Shown here: piece by piece, positions 34,100 to 42,480 of the stretch | Position numbering within the stretch: position 1 is the first letter of the stretch | How the letters are laid out: every line of letters begins with the position of its first letter | Assembly: GCA_016873995.1 (NCBI GenBank) | Contig: VGVR01000018.1 | Location: 1 to 64,000, forward strand | Direction of reading: 5' to 3' | Origin: Gemmatimonadota bacterium | GTDB lineage: Bacteria; Gemmatimonadota; Gemmatimonadetes; Longimicrobiales; Gaopeijiaceae | DNA length: 64,000 nt | Translations under genes and position numbers: made by a program | Notes under the pieces: generated by a model | Seen by the model: the letters and a program-made list of their open reading frames with translations, nothing else | The model's database searches: none | What the model was told of the DNA's origin: nothing

Positions 34100-35076
34100 C
34101 ACCGCGCGGGCGAAGCGCCCGTGCCGCAGGAGCTCTCGAACGTGCGAGCCCAGCCGTCCTCGCGCTGTTCGAGCGCCGCATACCAACGCCGGTCCGAGCC
34201 GAAGACGTCGAGCAGAATCTCCCCCTGGCCGTCTCCGTCCCAGTCGAGGTGGCTGAAGTAGCGCGGCGCGCTCTTGCCGCCCGAGTCGGCGGCGTGGTAC
34301 CACTCGAATGTCCCCCGATATTCGCCCTCGACTCGCTCGGCCAGCAAGAAGAGCGCGTAGGCTCCTGCCGACGGAGGTCCGAGCAGGAGTTGATCGCGCA
34401 CGAGGTACGTGGCGGCCACAGAGGGCTGCGCGGCGCCCAGGAGTCTGAAGACCTGGATGTCCTGTCGCGCCGTGAGCACTCCGCTCTCGGGCCACGGCGC
34501 ACCGACACGGGGGATCGCCGCCTGCGCCAGCGAGAGGGACGCCACGCGCTGATCGTACTCGTGCGTGAGCGGACGGAACTCAGCGTAGGGCACGGACCTG
34601 GCCAGGGTCGAGGGTAGGGCGAGGAGGCGCCCTGCCGCGTCGGCGTCCGGGACCATCTCGACGGTGCCTGCGAGCGTGGCGGTCGACGAGCAGAACTCGC
34701 TCGCGGTGCCGATGTTCTCGGCGGTCAGGCGACCGACACGTACTCCGTCCGCGAACAGGATCCACTCGGAGCCTTCGGTGACGCCCTCGCCGAGCGACGC
34801 GGCCGAAGCCGAGGCGAGGCCTTCGGGACGGATCTCCCCGACCACGACGAGTGTCGCACGTCCCCCCTCGCGTGTGCCGGCGAGCAGCAGTGGGTGCGCG
34901 GACTCGGTCGGAGCGCTGGGCTGGAGGGATTCGGCTGGGACTGAGTCGGTGGCGGTGCCGGAAGCCGAGGCTGCAGGAGGCTCCCACCGCACATGCACTC
35001 CACCCCAGGCCACGTTGTCGCAGCCCGAAGCCACGGTTAAGATGACCGCAATCGCTAGTAAGTGCCGTCGCATCAA
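34099..35076 (-). CDS. Lipoprotein of unknown function leading the BtuFCD-type operon
   Basis: The 325-residue protein has a lipoprotein signal (LLAIAVILTVASGCDN). The middle is unremarkable. Near the C-terminus, SHLDWDGDGQGEILLDVFGS matches FG-GAP/calcium-binding loops of beta-propeller proteins. It is the first gene of the uptake operon, so it may assist binding of the substrate. I do not recognise a family. It is divergent from the flavin reductase gene. Confidence 0.75.
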   Translation of the reverse strand: MMRRHLLAIAVILTVASGCDNVAWGGVHVRWEPPAASASGTATDSVPAESLQPSAPTESAHPLLLAGTREGGRATLVVVGEIRPEGLASASAASLGEGVTEGSEWILFADGVRVGRLTAENIGTASEFCSSTATLAGTVEMVPDADAAGRLLALPSTLARSVPYAEFRPLTHEYDQRVASLSLAQAAIPRVGAPWPESGVLTARQDIQVFRLLGAAQPSVAATYLVRDQLLLGPPSAGAYALFLLAERVEGEYRGTFEWYHAADSGGKSAPRYFSHLDWDGDGQGEILLDVFGSDRRWYAALEQREDGWARTFESSCGTGASPAR

Positions 35077-35207
35077 GCCGTTGGGTCGGTGCGTGGCCTC
35101 GGGGACGGGGCCGGGCTCGAAAAGCTAGCGCGGACCCTTCGGTGGGCAAGCCGAAGCCCCGCGGGCGTCGGGGGACGCTCCGGACGCCACTGCGAGCGGA
35201 GGACCGG

Positions 35208-35723
35208 GTGGGTCACCGAGAAGCCGAGGGGCAGCCTGCGACGGAGACCGCCAGCGGCGCGTCGCTTCGCGCGGTCATGGCCGCGTATCCGACCGGTGTC
35301 ACGATCGTGGCGACGCGCGATCCGGCGGGCGCGCCGCTCGGCCTCACCGTGAATACTTTCACGTCGGTGTCGCTCGACCCGCCACTGGTTCTGATCTGCA
35401 TCGGTCGCTCGAGCGCGTCCCACGATCGCATCATTGCCGCCGGGACGTTCGCGGTGAGCATGCTGTCCGAGGCCCAGGCGGAGCTGTCTCGCCGCTTCGC
35501 CCGTCAGCCTTCGGAGGGTCGCTTCGATGGGGTCGCATGGTGGCAGGCGCCCTCGGGGAATCCGGTGTTGGAAGGCGCCACTGCCTGGATCGACTGCTCG
35601 ATCGACCAAGTGATGGAGGCGGGAGATCACACGATCATCCTGGGACGCGCTCGCTCGTGCGGCGCCACGGATACTCCACCGCTGCTCTTCCATCGCGGTG
35701 CTCTCGCGTCTGTGAGGCCATGA
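35208..35723 (+). CDS. Flavin reductase-like (FMN-binding split barrel) protein
   Basis: The 171-residue protein has the flavin-reductase-like fold (MAAYPTGVTIVATRD, then GLTVNTFTSVSLDPPLVLIC and SMLSEAQAELSRRFA). The GTG start at 35208 has GGAGGA 4 nt upstream. The family reduces FMN or FAD with NAD(P)H for partner monooxygenases. No monooxygenase is adjacent. It overlaps the next gene by 4 nt (ATGA). Confidence 0.85.
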   Translation: MGHREAEGQPATETASGASLRAVMAAYPTGVTIVATRDPAGAPLGLTVNTFTSVSLDPPLVLICIGRSSASHDRIIAAGTFAVSMLSEAQAELSRRFARQPSEGRFDGVAWWQAPSGNPVLEGATAWIDCSIDQVMEAGDHTIILGRARSCGATDTPPLLFHRGALASVRP

Positions 35724-36358
35724 GCCCGACCCCGCCCCGTGGGGTGCGGGCGCCGGCCGCGATGGCGGGCGCTGCTGCCGCGATTGCCGGGGAGGTGGCC
35801 ATCGGCATCCTCCTCTATGCCAGTCCGGGGCTCATGCGGTCGCTCACGACGCTGCTCGCGGTGGAGGGGCTGTCGTTTGCGGCTGGATTGCACACCGCCC
35901 CGTCAGGCAGAGCCGACCTCGTCGATCGCTTGCGGCGTCGCTGGCTCTTCTGTCTCGGCGCGTTCCTGGTCGCGGCTGTCTACGGCACGTTGTGGAGCTT
36001 GTTCGAGAGTCTCGGGGAAGCGCGTATTGGACAGGGGCTGGGGCTGGCCCTGCTGGCGGGTATGCCACTCTTCGCGTGCGGCACCCTACTCGGTGGGATG
36101 AGTGCGATGGCCGAGAGCGACACATCGGGAGTCTTCCCCAAGCCTGGCGCTGCTGCTGCATTCGGAGCTGGCTTGGGCTTCGTGGCGACCGGGCTGCTGT
36201 TGCCGCGCGCGCCAATTCCAGCCTCGTTGCTGGTCGGCTGCCTGATGCTGCTTTCTGGGGGCGGCATGATCTACGGTTCCTTGGTTGACGAGCGGTCGGA
36301 GGGCGGCGGGGAGACCGCCGCCGCGGGCAGCGTGCATACCAATCCTCCGCCGCCGTGA
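35720..36358 (+). CDS. Membrane protein of unknown function
   Basis: The 212-residue protein has about six hydrophobic segments (GEVAIGILLYASPGL, LFCLGAFLVAAVYGTLW, LGLALLAGMPLFACGTLLG, FGAGLGFVATGLLL, LVGCLMLLSGGGMIYG). No family is recognised. The ATG overlaps the flavin reductase stop codon, and its TGA overlaps the GTG of the Mre11-Rad50-like fusion, so it links the two. It could place the fusion near the membrane, but this is only a guess from position. Confidence 0.75.
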   Translation: MSPTPPRGVRAPAAMAGAAAAIAGEVAIGILLYASPGLMRSLTTLLAVEGLSFAAGLHTAPSGRADLVDRLRRRWLFCLGAFLVAAVYGTLWSLFESLGEARIGQGLGLALLAGMPLFACGTLLGGMSAMAESDTSGVFPKPGAAAAFGAGLGFVATGLLLPRAPIPASLLVGCLMLLSGGGMIYGSLVDERSEGGGETAAAGSVHTNPPPP

Positions 36359-38856
36359 TCGTCGCGCACCTGTCGGACCTGCATCTCGGCTTCCGCGCAT
36401 ACGGACGGGTGGAGGCGGGCGCCGATGTGCGCGAGCGGGACGTGGCGGCGGCGTTCGAGCGTGCCACCCAAGAGATCGTTCGCATTCGGCCGGACGTGAT
36501 CGTCATTGCCGGCGATGTCTTCGACCGGCCTGACCCCCCCGCCGGAGCCGTGGTCGCACTCGCCCGCGGCCTCGAGGTGTTTCGAGCATCGCTCCCCGAG
36601 GCGCCCGTTCTCATGGTTGCGGGCCCGCGGGACACGCCGCGACGCGAAGGAGACCCCGGCGCACTGGCGGTGTTCGACAGCTTCCCGAACGTGCAGGCCG
36701 CGACCGGTCTCCCCCGTTCGATTCTCATCGAACGACTCGGGCTGCACGCGGCGCTGCTGCCCCACCGGGCGGTCTCGCTGCACGCGCCTGCAATGCCGGA
36801 GCCGGATCCGCGGATGCGCTGGAACTTGCTCGTCCTGCACGCGGACGAGTCGGCCAAAGGGCATCCGGGCGTGCACGTGAACCCGAGCGAGTGGAGCTAC
36901 GTGGCGCTCGGCGGCGAGCACCGTCGTCGCAAGGTGACGGCGCAGGCGCAGTATTCGGGGTCGCTCGAACGGGTTGCGCTCGACCCGTGGTCTGAGGCCG
37001 CCGACGAGAAAGGCTTCTTGGTCGTCGACCTCCGCTCGGGACGCGTCGCTTTCCACGCAGTGCCGGGCCGGCCCGTGGTCGCTCTGGCGCCCGTGAAGGT
37101 GGGTAGGGGAGAGCCCGAACGGGTCCGCCGACGGGTGCGCGAGGTGACCGCTGAGGTGCCCGGTGGCATCGGCGGCAAGATCGTGCGCCTACGCCTGGAG
37201 GGAGCGTCTCCGGGTGATCTGCTGGCTCTGCAGGGTGAGCCCCTCAAGGAGCTGCGCGCGAGGGCGCTCCACCTCGCAGTCGAGGTGGGTAAGGAGCTGA
37301 AGGTTCCAGCGGAGGCCTGGCTGCCCGTGGAGGTGCCGCGACTGCTTCGGGAGGCCGCCGCAGCCGAGCTCGAGCGCGAAGGCCTCCGGGACGCCGCAGC
37401 CGACGCGCTCCTCGAGCGGTGCATGCCAGACTCCGACGCTGATGTGCCCAGGCCGTTCGGAGGTGCGGAGACGCTCGACGGAGAAGTGTCGGGCTTGGGA
37501 CGTGTCAGCACGTCGATTCCCGTCGGCCTCACTGCCCTCGTGGGAGGCGGTGGCCGTGGCAGGCGGGCCGTCCTGGAGCTGCTCGCGGATGTGGTCGGGC
37601 GCGAAACAACCCCGGCACTGGCGGCCCTGTGGAGGGGTGCCGAGCCCGAGACCCTCGAGGGAGCGCTGCGCCACGCCGTGGATGCGGTTGCCGAGGGCCG
37701 TGGACTGGGCGTGCTTCGGGCGGCGCTCTCCTACCTGGGCTACTCCGAGTCGTCACCGGCGTCGACCCAGCCAACCCCGGTGCGGCCGGCACACCCGCGG
37801 TCGAGCGGAGCGATCCGGGAGGATCCGGAGCTGGTGGCGGCGGAGTTCCGCGCGGCGGAGCGGGAGCTGCGCGAGAGTCGAGCCGATATGGCCGAAGTCG
37901 ATGGGGATCTCGAAGTAGCGACCATGGACTGGCTGCGTGAGCGACAGGATGCGGAGACTACCCTGCAAGCCTATCGGGATCGTGCGCGGGAGTTGCGCGC
38001 CCGCATACGAGACATGGAGTCCACGGGTCCCGGAGCGCCCTGCCCGACCTGCGGGCGGGTGCTCGAGAGTCATTACGATGAGGTGCTGAGCGAGCTGCGC
38101 GACCAATGGGAGTCCGTGGTGCAGGACGGGAGTTGGTGGCGTAGCCGCTGGGAGCAGCTCGAGCTGAAGCCGGCGGCGCTCCAGGAGTTGGAAGGGCGGT
38201 CGCTTCGGCTGCACGCTGCGCTCGAAGCGGGATCCGAACGAGTCGAGTTGCTGCGCGCACGGCTGCAGGAGATCGATCGACCAGCGCTTGCCGTGCGCAC
38301 ACCGCAGTCGGACGCCGAGAGCGCCGTCATTGCCGTGCTCGAGCGCTTACGCGCCGCACGACTCGCGCGAGCTACTGACTTGGTGCTGCAGCGGGCGTCG
38401 CGCTTCGTGTGCCGGATCTCCGGGAGCCGTATCCTTGCCCTGTCATGGGACGGAGAGTCGGTGCGCCTGGAGGGAAGCGAAGGTGCCCTTCGTCCCATGT
38501 CGGAAGAGGACCTGGCTACCGCGAGAATCGCGATTCGCTTGAGCGGCGCGTCGCTCGTCGCCGCGGCGGGGCGCGTGCTCGGGTCGCTGGCGCTCGAGGA
38601 GCCGTTCGATCGACTGGACGAAGAGACGCAGACGCGCGCGTTGCTGCTGGTCCGCGAGCTCCTGGGGGAGATCCCCCGGGTCATCCTCTTCACCCGAGGC
38701 GACGTGACCGACGCGCGCCCCGAGCTCTTCGACTACGTTCTGGAGGTGCGGGAGGAGGAACTGGGGGCGGGGCCTCCGCTGAGGCCAGCACTCGCGGGAC
38801 CCGGTCGGGTGACGTTCGACGTACCGGTAGAACGGAAGTCGACGCGCGTGGGATGA
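36355..38856 (+). CDS. Single-chain Mre11-Rad50-like (SbcD-SbcC-like) fusion with degenerate catalytic motifs
   Basis: The 833-residue protein joins an Mre11/SbcD-type phosphoesterase (residues 1-240) to a short Rad50/SbcC-type ATPase (about 380-800) with a zinc hook. Mre11 motifs I (SDLHLG, 7-12) and II (AGDVFDRP, 52-59) are kept. Motif III GNHD is GPRD (90-93), and motif V GHxH is GGEH (186-189). In the ATPase part, Walker A GPNGAGKS/T appears as GGGGRGRRA (397-405), so the lysine is Arg403. The signature SGGE is SEED, Walker B Asp is Glu748 (LALEEPFDRLDE), and the H-loop His is Arg781. A hook CPTC (563-566) sits between two coiled-coil arms (about 490-680). It starts with GTG 36355, overlapping the membrane-protein stop codon. 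This was seen directly; activity is expected to be lost or altered. Confidence 0.85.
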   Translation: MIVAHLSDLHLGFRAYGRVEAGADVRERDVAAAFERATQEIVRIRPDVIVIAGDVFDRPDPPAGAVVALARGLEVFRASLPEAPVLMVAGPRDTPRREGDPGALAVFDSFPNVQAATGLPRSILIERLGLHAALLPHRAVSLHAPAMPEPDPRMRWNLLVLHADESAKGHPGVHVNPSEWSYVALGGEHRRRKVTAQAQYSGSLERVALDPWSEAADEKGFLVVDLRSGRVAFHAVPGRPVVALAPVKVGRGEPERVRRRVREVTAEVPGGIGGKIVRLRLEGASPGDLLALQGEPLKELRARALHLAVEVGKELKVPAEAWLPVEVPRLLREAAAAELEREGLRDAAADALLERCMPDSDADVPRPFGGAETLDGEVSGLGRVSTSIPVGLTALVGGGGRGRRAVLELLADVVGRETTPALAALWRGAEPETLEGALRHAVDAVAEGRGLGVLRAALSYLGYSESSPASTQPTPVRPAHPRSSGAIREDPELVAAEFRAAERELRESRADMAEVDGDLEVATMDWLRERQDAETTLQAYRDRARELRARIRDMESTGPGAPCPTCGRVLESHYDEVLSELRDQWESVVQDGSWWRSRWEQLELKPAALQELEGRSLRLHAALEAGSERVELLRARLQEIDRPALAVRTPQSDAESAVIAVLERLRAARLARATDLVLQRASRFVCRISGSRILALSWDGESVRLEGSEGALRPMSEEDLATARIAIRLSGASLVAAAGRVLGSLALEEPFDRLDEETQTRALLLVRELLGEIPRVILFTRGDVTDARPELFDYVLEVREEELGAGPPLRPALAGPGRVTFDVPVERKSTRVG

Positions 38857-38902
38857 CGTGTTCCCCACTGCGGCCGCGTCCCGGAACGCACCGGCGGTCC
38901 CG

Positions 38903-40078
38903 TCATGCTCCCCCGAAGCGCGCCTCCTCGCGGCGTGCCTCACCGACTGAGCGCCAACGGAATCTGTGCGCCCAGCGGTTGGGGCATCCCTCCACGACGT
39001 CCGCGATGAGCGGGCCCAGGACAGGCGCGAACTTGAACGCGTGCCCGCTCCCCCCGCCGGCGACCACGAGCCCCTCGCGCTCCGGGTCGTGCGCGATCAG
39101 GAAGTCTCCGTCGAACGTGTCGCAGTAGAGGCAGACGCGCCGATACACGACCGGTGCGGCGGCCAGCGCCGGAAGGGACTCGTGCAGGAAGGCGCGCACA
39201 TTGGCCAGATGCGCCTCGGGCACCTCGCGGTGCGTGTTTGGATCGACCGGGGCGCCACGCCCGTGGTGCCCGATCTTCACGTCGCCGTTTGCCGTCGCAG
39301 GGAAGCCGTACCAACCACTGTGGGCGATGTCGGCAAGCCAAGGTGGAAAGGCCGGGGGACGAAACGGTGCGGGGTCCGGCGCCCGCACGTGGACCACGGA
39401 CTGCGCGGTCGCCCACATGCGGTCGCCGAGCCACGGGAGGAGAGTCGGGGTCCACGCGCCGGCGCATACGAGCACGATGTCCGCGAGCAGGCGATTGCCG
39501 CGGGCTGTCACCACGCCCCGCGCGCGTGAGCCGTCGAGGGCGACCGAGCCGAAGGCCTCACGCCGGACTGACACGCCGGCGGCGCGCGCCAGCGCGAGCA
39601 AATGCTCGACGACCCAGCCGCTCTCGGCCCAGCCGGCGCGTCGGTTGAAGTAGCCATCGGCGTAGCCCTCGGCTCGCCAGGCGGGGTAGCGCTCCGCGAC
39701 CTGGGCAGGCCCGACACGCTGGGGCGCATAACCGCGCGCTCCGAGCACCCGTTGGCTCTCGTGCTCGAACCCGCCCGAGAGCATCGGCGCGCGGGAGAGA
39801 ACGAGCAGTCCATCCTGGTGGTACGGTGGGCGCGGCCAGTCGGCGTTCCAGCGGTCCCAGCCCTCGAGAGCGGACTCTGCGAGCTCGTGGTAGAAGACGT
39901 CCGAGCCGTAGTCCATGCGCACGAGCTTGCTGATGTCCGTCGACGAGGCTCCTTCGTACGGAAGCGGATGGGGGTCGAGCAGGGTGACGCGCCAGCCGCG
40001 CAAGCGCAGCTCCAGCGCGCTCGCCGCACCGAATACCCCACCACCGACGACGACGACGTGTCCGGGCGGAACCGTCAC
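38903..40078 (-). CDS. FAD-dependent oxidoreductase, monomeric sarcosine oxidase-like
   Basis: The 391-residue flavoprotein starts with the dinucleotide-binding fold VVVVGGGVFGAASALELRL. The segment CLYCDTFDGDFLIAHDPE matches the place of the covalent-FAD cysteine in monomeric sarcosine oxidase, and GGGSGHAFKFAPVLG is the C-terminal FAD motif. It oxidises an N-methyl or secondary amine and makes H2O2; sarcosine, N-methyl amino acids or pipecolate are options. GTG 40078 is 10 nt downstream of the DUF2723 gene, so the two are an operon. Confidence 0.88.
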   Translation of the reverse strand: MTVPPGHVVVVGGGVFGAASALELRLRGWRVTLLDPHPLPYEGASSTDISKLVRMDYGSDVFYHELAESALEGWDRWNADWPRPPYHQDGLLVLSRAPMLSGGFEHESQRVLGARGYAPQRVGPAQVAERYPAWRAEGYADGYFNRRAGWAESGWVVEHLLALARAAGVSVRREAFGSVALDGSRARGVVTARGNRLLADIVLVCAGAWTPTLLPWLGDRMWATAQSVVHVRAPDPAPFRPPAFPPWLADIAHSGWYGFPATANGDVKIGHHGRGAPVDPNTHREVPEAHLANVRAFLHESLPALAAAPVVYRRVCLYCDTFDGDFLIAHDPEREGLVVAGGGSGHAFKFAPVLGPLIADVVEGCPNRWAHRFRWRSVGEARREEARFGGA

Positions 40079-40088
40079 GCGAAGTGCG

Positions 40089-42410
40089 TCAGTCCGCGAG
40101 CACCGACCAGGCCTCGGCGCGCTCTTGATACCGATCGAGCGCAGTTTGGTCGCTGTTCTGTAGCGCGGCCTGGGCGAGGGCGATGTATCCCCATGCGTAA
40201 TAGCTGGGAATGCCGAGGGTCGACCGATCGGGCCAGAAGCCCCACTCGTCGGGGAGGCCGCCACGATGGATGAAGACCTGATCCATCAGCGCCTGGGTCC
40301 GCTGCACGTCCACCCAGTCGCCGGTGACTGGCGCGAATGGGGAGTCGCCCATCCGGACCAGCCCAGATCCCTCCGCGACCGAGAGTGGGCCGTTATTCAG
40401 CTTGAAGGCGAGCCCGTGCCGGACGAGGTAAGGCTGCAGGCCGAGCGACGCGGCCGCATTGCCGCTCGACGCGAAGTAGATGGGGCGCTCGGCGATCGCA
40501 TCGTTGATCAGGTTGAGCGCGAACTGCTGCCAAGGAGAGAGCACTTCGCCCGCACGGAATATCGCCGTGAGCCCGCCCATGGTGAGCTGCATGTCCTGCT
40601 CGATGGGCACGTACTGGCGCGCCACCTGCACGATCTGATCCTCACTCAACGAGATGATCGACCGGGTCGGCGCAACGATGGGTCGTCCCAGCGCCAGAGG
40701 GATCTTGTCGCCCGCCTGAGAAGCATCGGTCACATAGGCTGCGGGCGTGTTCTCCGACGTGTACGGCCTTTGACAGAGGATGAGCGTCGGGTCGCGGGCG
40801 GGGTCCTCGCCGGCCTCACAGGGTTTGGTGAGTCCCTTCAACTGCCGCACGTACCAATCCGTGTTCAGGTACGAGGTCACGATGACCGTCACGTCGCGCC
40901 GGATCCCCTCGACCTCCTGTAGATACCAGAGAGGGAAGGTGTCGTTGTCACCATTCGTGAAGAGCACCGCGTACGGCTCCGCACTCATGAGTAGATTGTA
41001 CGCCCAGTCACGCGCGGCGTAGTCGCGGGCTCGCGACGCGTAGCTCCAGTTGAGCACCAGCGGCAGCAACGCGAGCCCGAGTATCGGTGCGGCTCGCTTC
41101 AGGGTCGTCTTGAGCTCGCGCGCCGCCTCCTGCCAGAGCGTCACGATCCCCATGCCCGCCCAGAGTCCCCACACGGAGAAGCTGACCACGAAGAAGTAGT
41201 CGCGCTCACGCACCTCGTGCAGGCCGCGGTCGGCGGTCGGCGCCTCGAGCGAGTACCCGTAGCGGAAGTTCAGGTAGTAGACGAGCGCCAAAGAAAGCGT
41301 GACGAAGAGCGTGCAGATGTACGCGAAGCTCTTTCGGTCGCGCCGCGCGTGCTCGATCGCGCCCCAGACCCCGAGCCCCGTGAAGAGCATCGTGAACGGG
41401 ATGCGCAGGTTCGCGAAGACGGGATTGTCTCCGCCCAGGCTCCGCGACCACTGCCAGTCGAAGTACTGGAGGTAGTTCGCGATCTGCGACCCCAGCGGCG
41501 CCAAGCGCGGCATCAGGGGCGGCTTGTCGTACTGCGTGCGGTTGAGCGCCTCGGAGAGCGCGACGCAGCCGGCCTTTCCGTAGGTCACGACCGCGGCGAT
41601 CGCCGAGCCGATGTCGGGGCACGTGGGTGCCGCCTCGTTGATGATTGGGCCGAGCCCCGCACGAATGGGCAGGTAGAGGTGGATGGATACTCCGAGGACG
41701 GCTGCCACCACGCTGGCGACGTAGAGCTTCCAGTTGAGCAGGGTCCGCGGGTGGACCAGCAGCACGAAGAGCGCGATCGCGGGCGCGGCGAGGAACGCCA
41801 TGAGGTGGTTGCCCACGCTCAGAGCGAGGATGAACACCATGAGGACGAGCAGTTGGTCGTCCTTGCCCTTGCCCAGGTTCTCTTGCCAGCGCACCGCCAA
41901 CCAGGTGAGCAGCGCGATGGCGATCAGCGAGACCGTGTAGACCTTCTCGTTGACGTTGGACTGGTTCCACACCGTGAACGCGGTAGCGCTCACCAGCACC
42001 GCCACCGCAGCACCCACCAGCCGGAAGGTCCGCTCGGGTGAGAAGCAGCGCAGGATGTGATGGACGACGAGGAACCAGAGCGCGTGCGCGCTCGCGCTCA
42101 CGAACGCGCTGAAGAGGTTGATGCGCACCGCCACCGGAAGCCCGAGCGGCGAGAGCAGCACCGACCATGCCCGGGCGAGTACCACGAAGAGCGGGTTCCC
42201 CGGGGGGTGCGGGATCCCCATGATGTGTCCGGTCGCGATGTACTCGCTCGTATCCCAGAACGCCGTGGTCCGCCCGAGCGTGATCGCGTACAGGGCGAAG
42301 ACCAGCGCTCCCGCAACAGCAGCTTCCTTGTAGGGGGGTCGCAGCTCCCCCGAGCCCTCCGACGGAGCGTCCGCGGCGGGCAATGCCTGGTCGACTGCTG
42401 CTTGGGTCAT
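40089..42410 (-). CDS. DUF2723 integral membrane protein
   Basis: The 773-residue protein has about eleven membrane helices in its first 480 residues and a C-terminal soluble part. The FWDTSEYIATGHIMGIPHPP motif near residue 52 is the hallmark of DUF2723. The fold resembles PMT/GT-C glycosyltransferases, in which the acidic residues of the first loop are catalytic. Its sugar donor and acceptor are unknown; protein glycosylation is a reasonable inference. Confidence 0.88.
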   Translation of the reverse strand: MTQAAVDQALPAADAPSEGSGELRPPYKEAAVAGALVFALYAITLGRTTAFWDTSEYIATGHIMGIPHPPGNPLFVVLARAWSVLLSPLGLPVAVRINLFSAFVSASAHALWFLVVHHILRCFSPERTFRLVGAAVAVLVSATAFTVWNQSNVNEKVYTVSLIAIALLTWLAVRWQENLGKGKDDQLLVLMVFILALSVGNHLMAFLAAPAIALFVLLVHPRTLLNWKLYVASVVAAVLGVSIHLYLPIRAGLGPIINEAAPTCPDIGSAIAAVVTYGKAGCVALSEALNRTQYDKPPLMPRLAPLGSQIANYLQYFDWQWSRSLGGDNPVFANLRIPFTMLFTGLGVWGAIEHARRDRKSFAYICTLFVTLSLALVYYLNFRYGYSLEAPTADRGLHEVRERDYFFVVSFSVWGLWAGMGIVTLWQEAARELKTTLKRAAPILGLALLPLVLNWSYASRARDYAARDWAYNLLMSAEPYAVLFTNGDNDTFPLWYLQEVEGIRRDVTVIVTSYLNTDWYVRQLKGLTKPCEAGEDPARDPTLILCQRPYTSENTPAAYVTDASQAGDKIPLALGRPIVAPTRSIISLSEDQIVQVARQYVPIEQDMQLTMGGLTAIFRAGEVLSPWQQFALNLINDAIAERPIYFASSGNAAASLGLQPYLVRHGLAFKLNNGPLSVAEGSGLVRMGDSPFAPVTGDWVDVQRTQALMDQVFIHRGGLPDEWGFWPDRSTLGIPSYYAWGYIALAQAALQNSDQTALDRYQERAEAWSVLAD

Positions 42411-42480
42411 GGCTGGGGAAGCTGGGTGCCGCGGAGCGGGGGCGACAAGATAACCGAGAGCCGCGCTTACGCCGGGTGCC

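Noticed and set aside
35077-35207. Cobalamin riboswitch before the BtuFCD-type operon
   Set aside because: The conserved B12-box and core pairings were not found on the minus strand.
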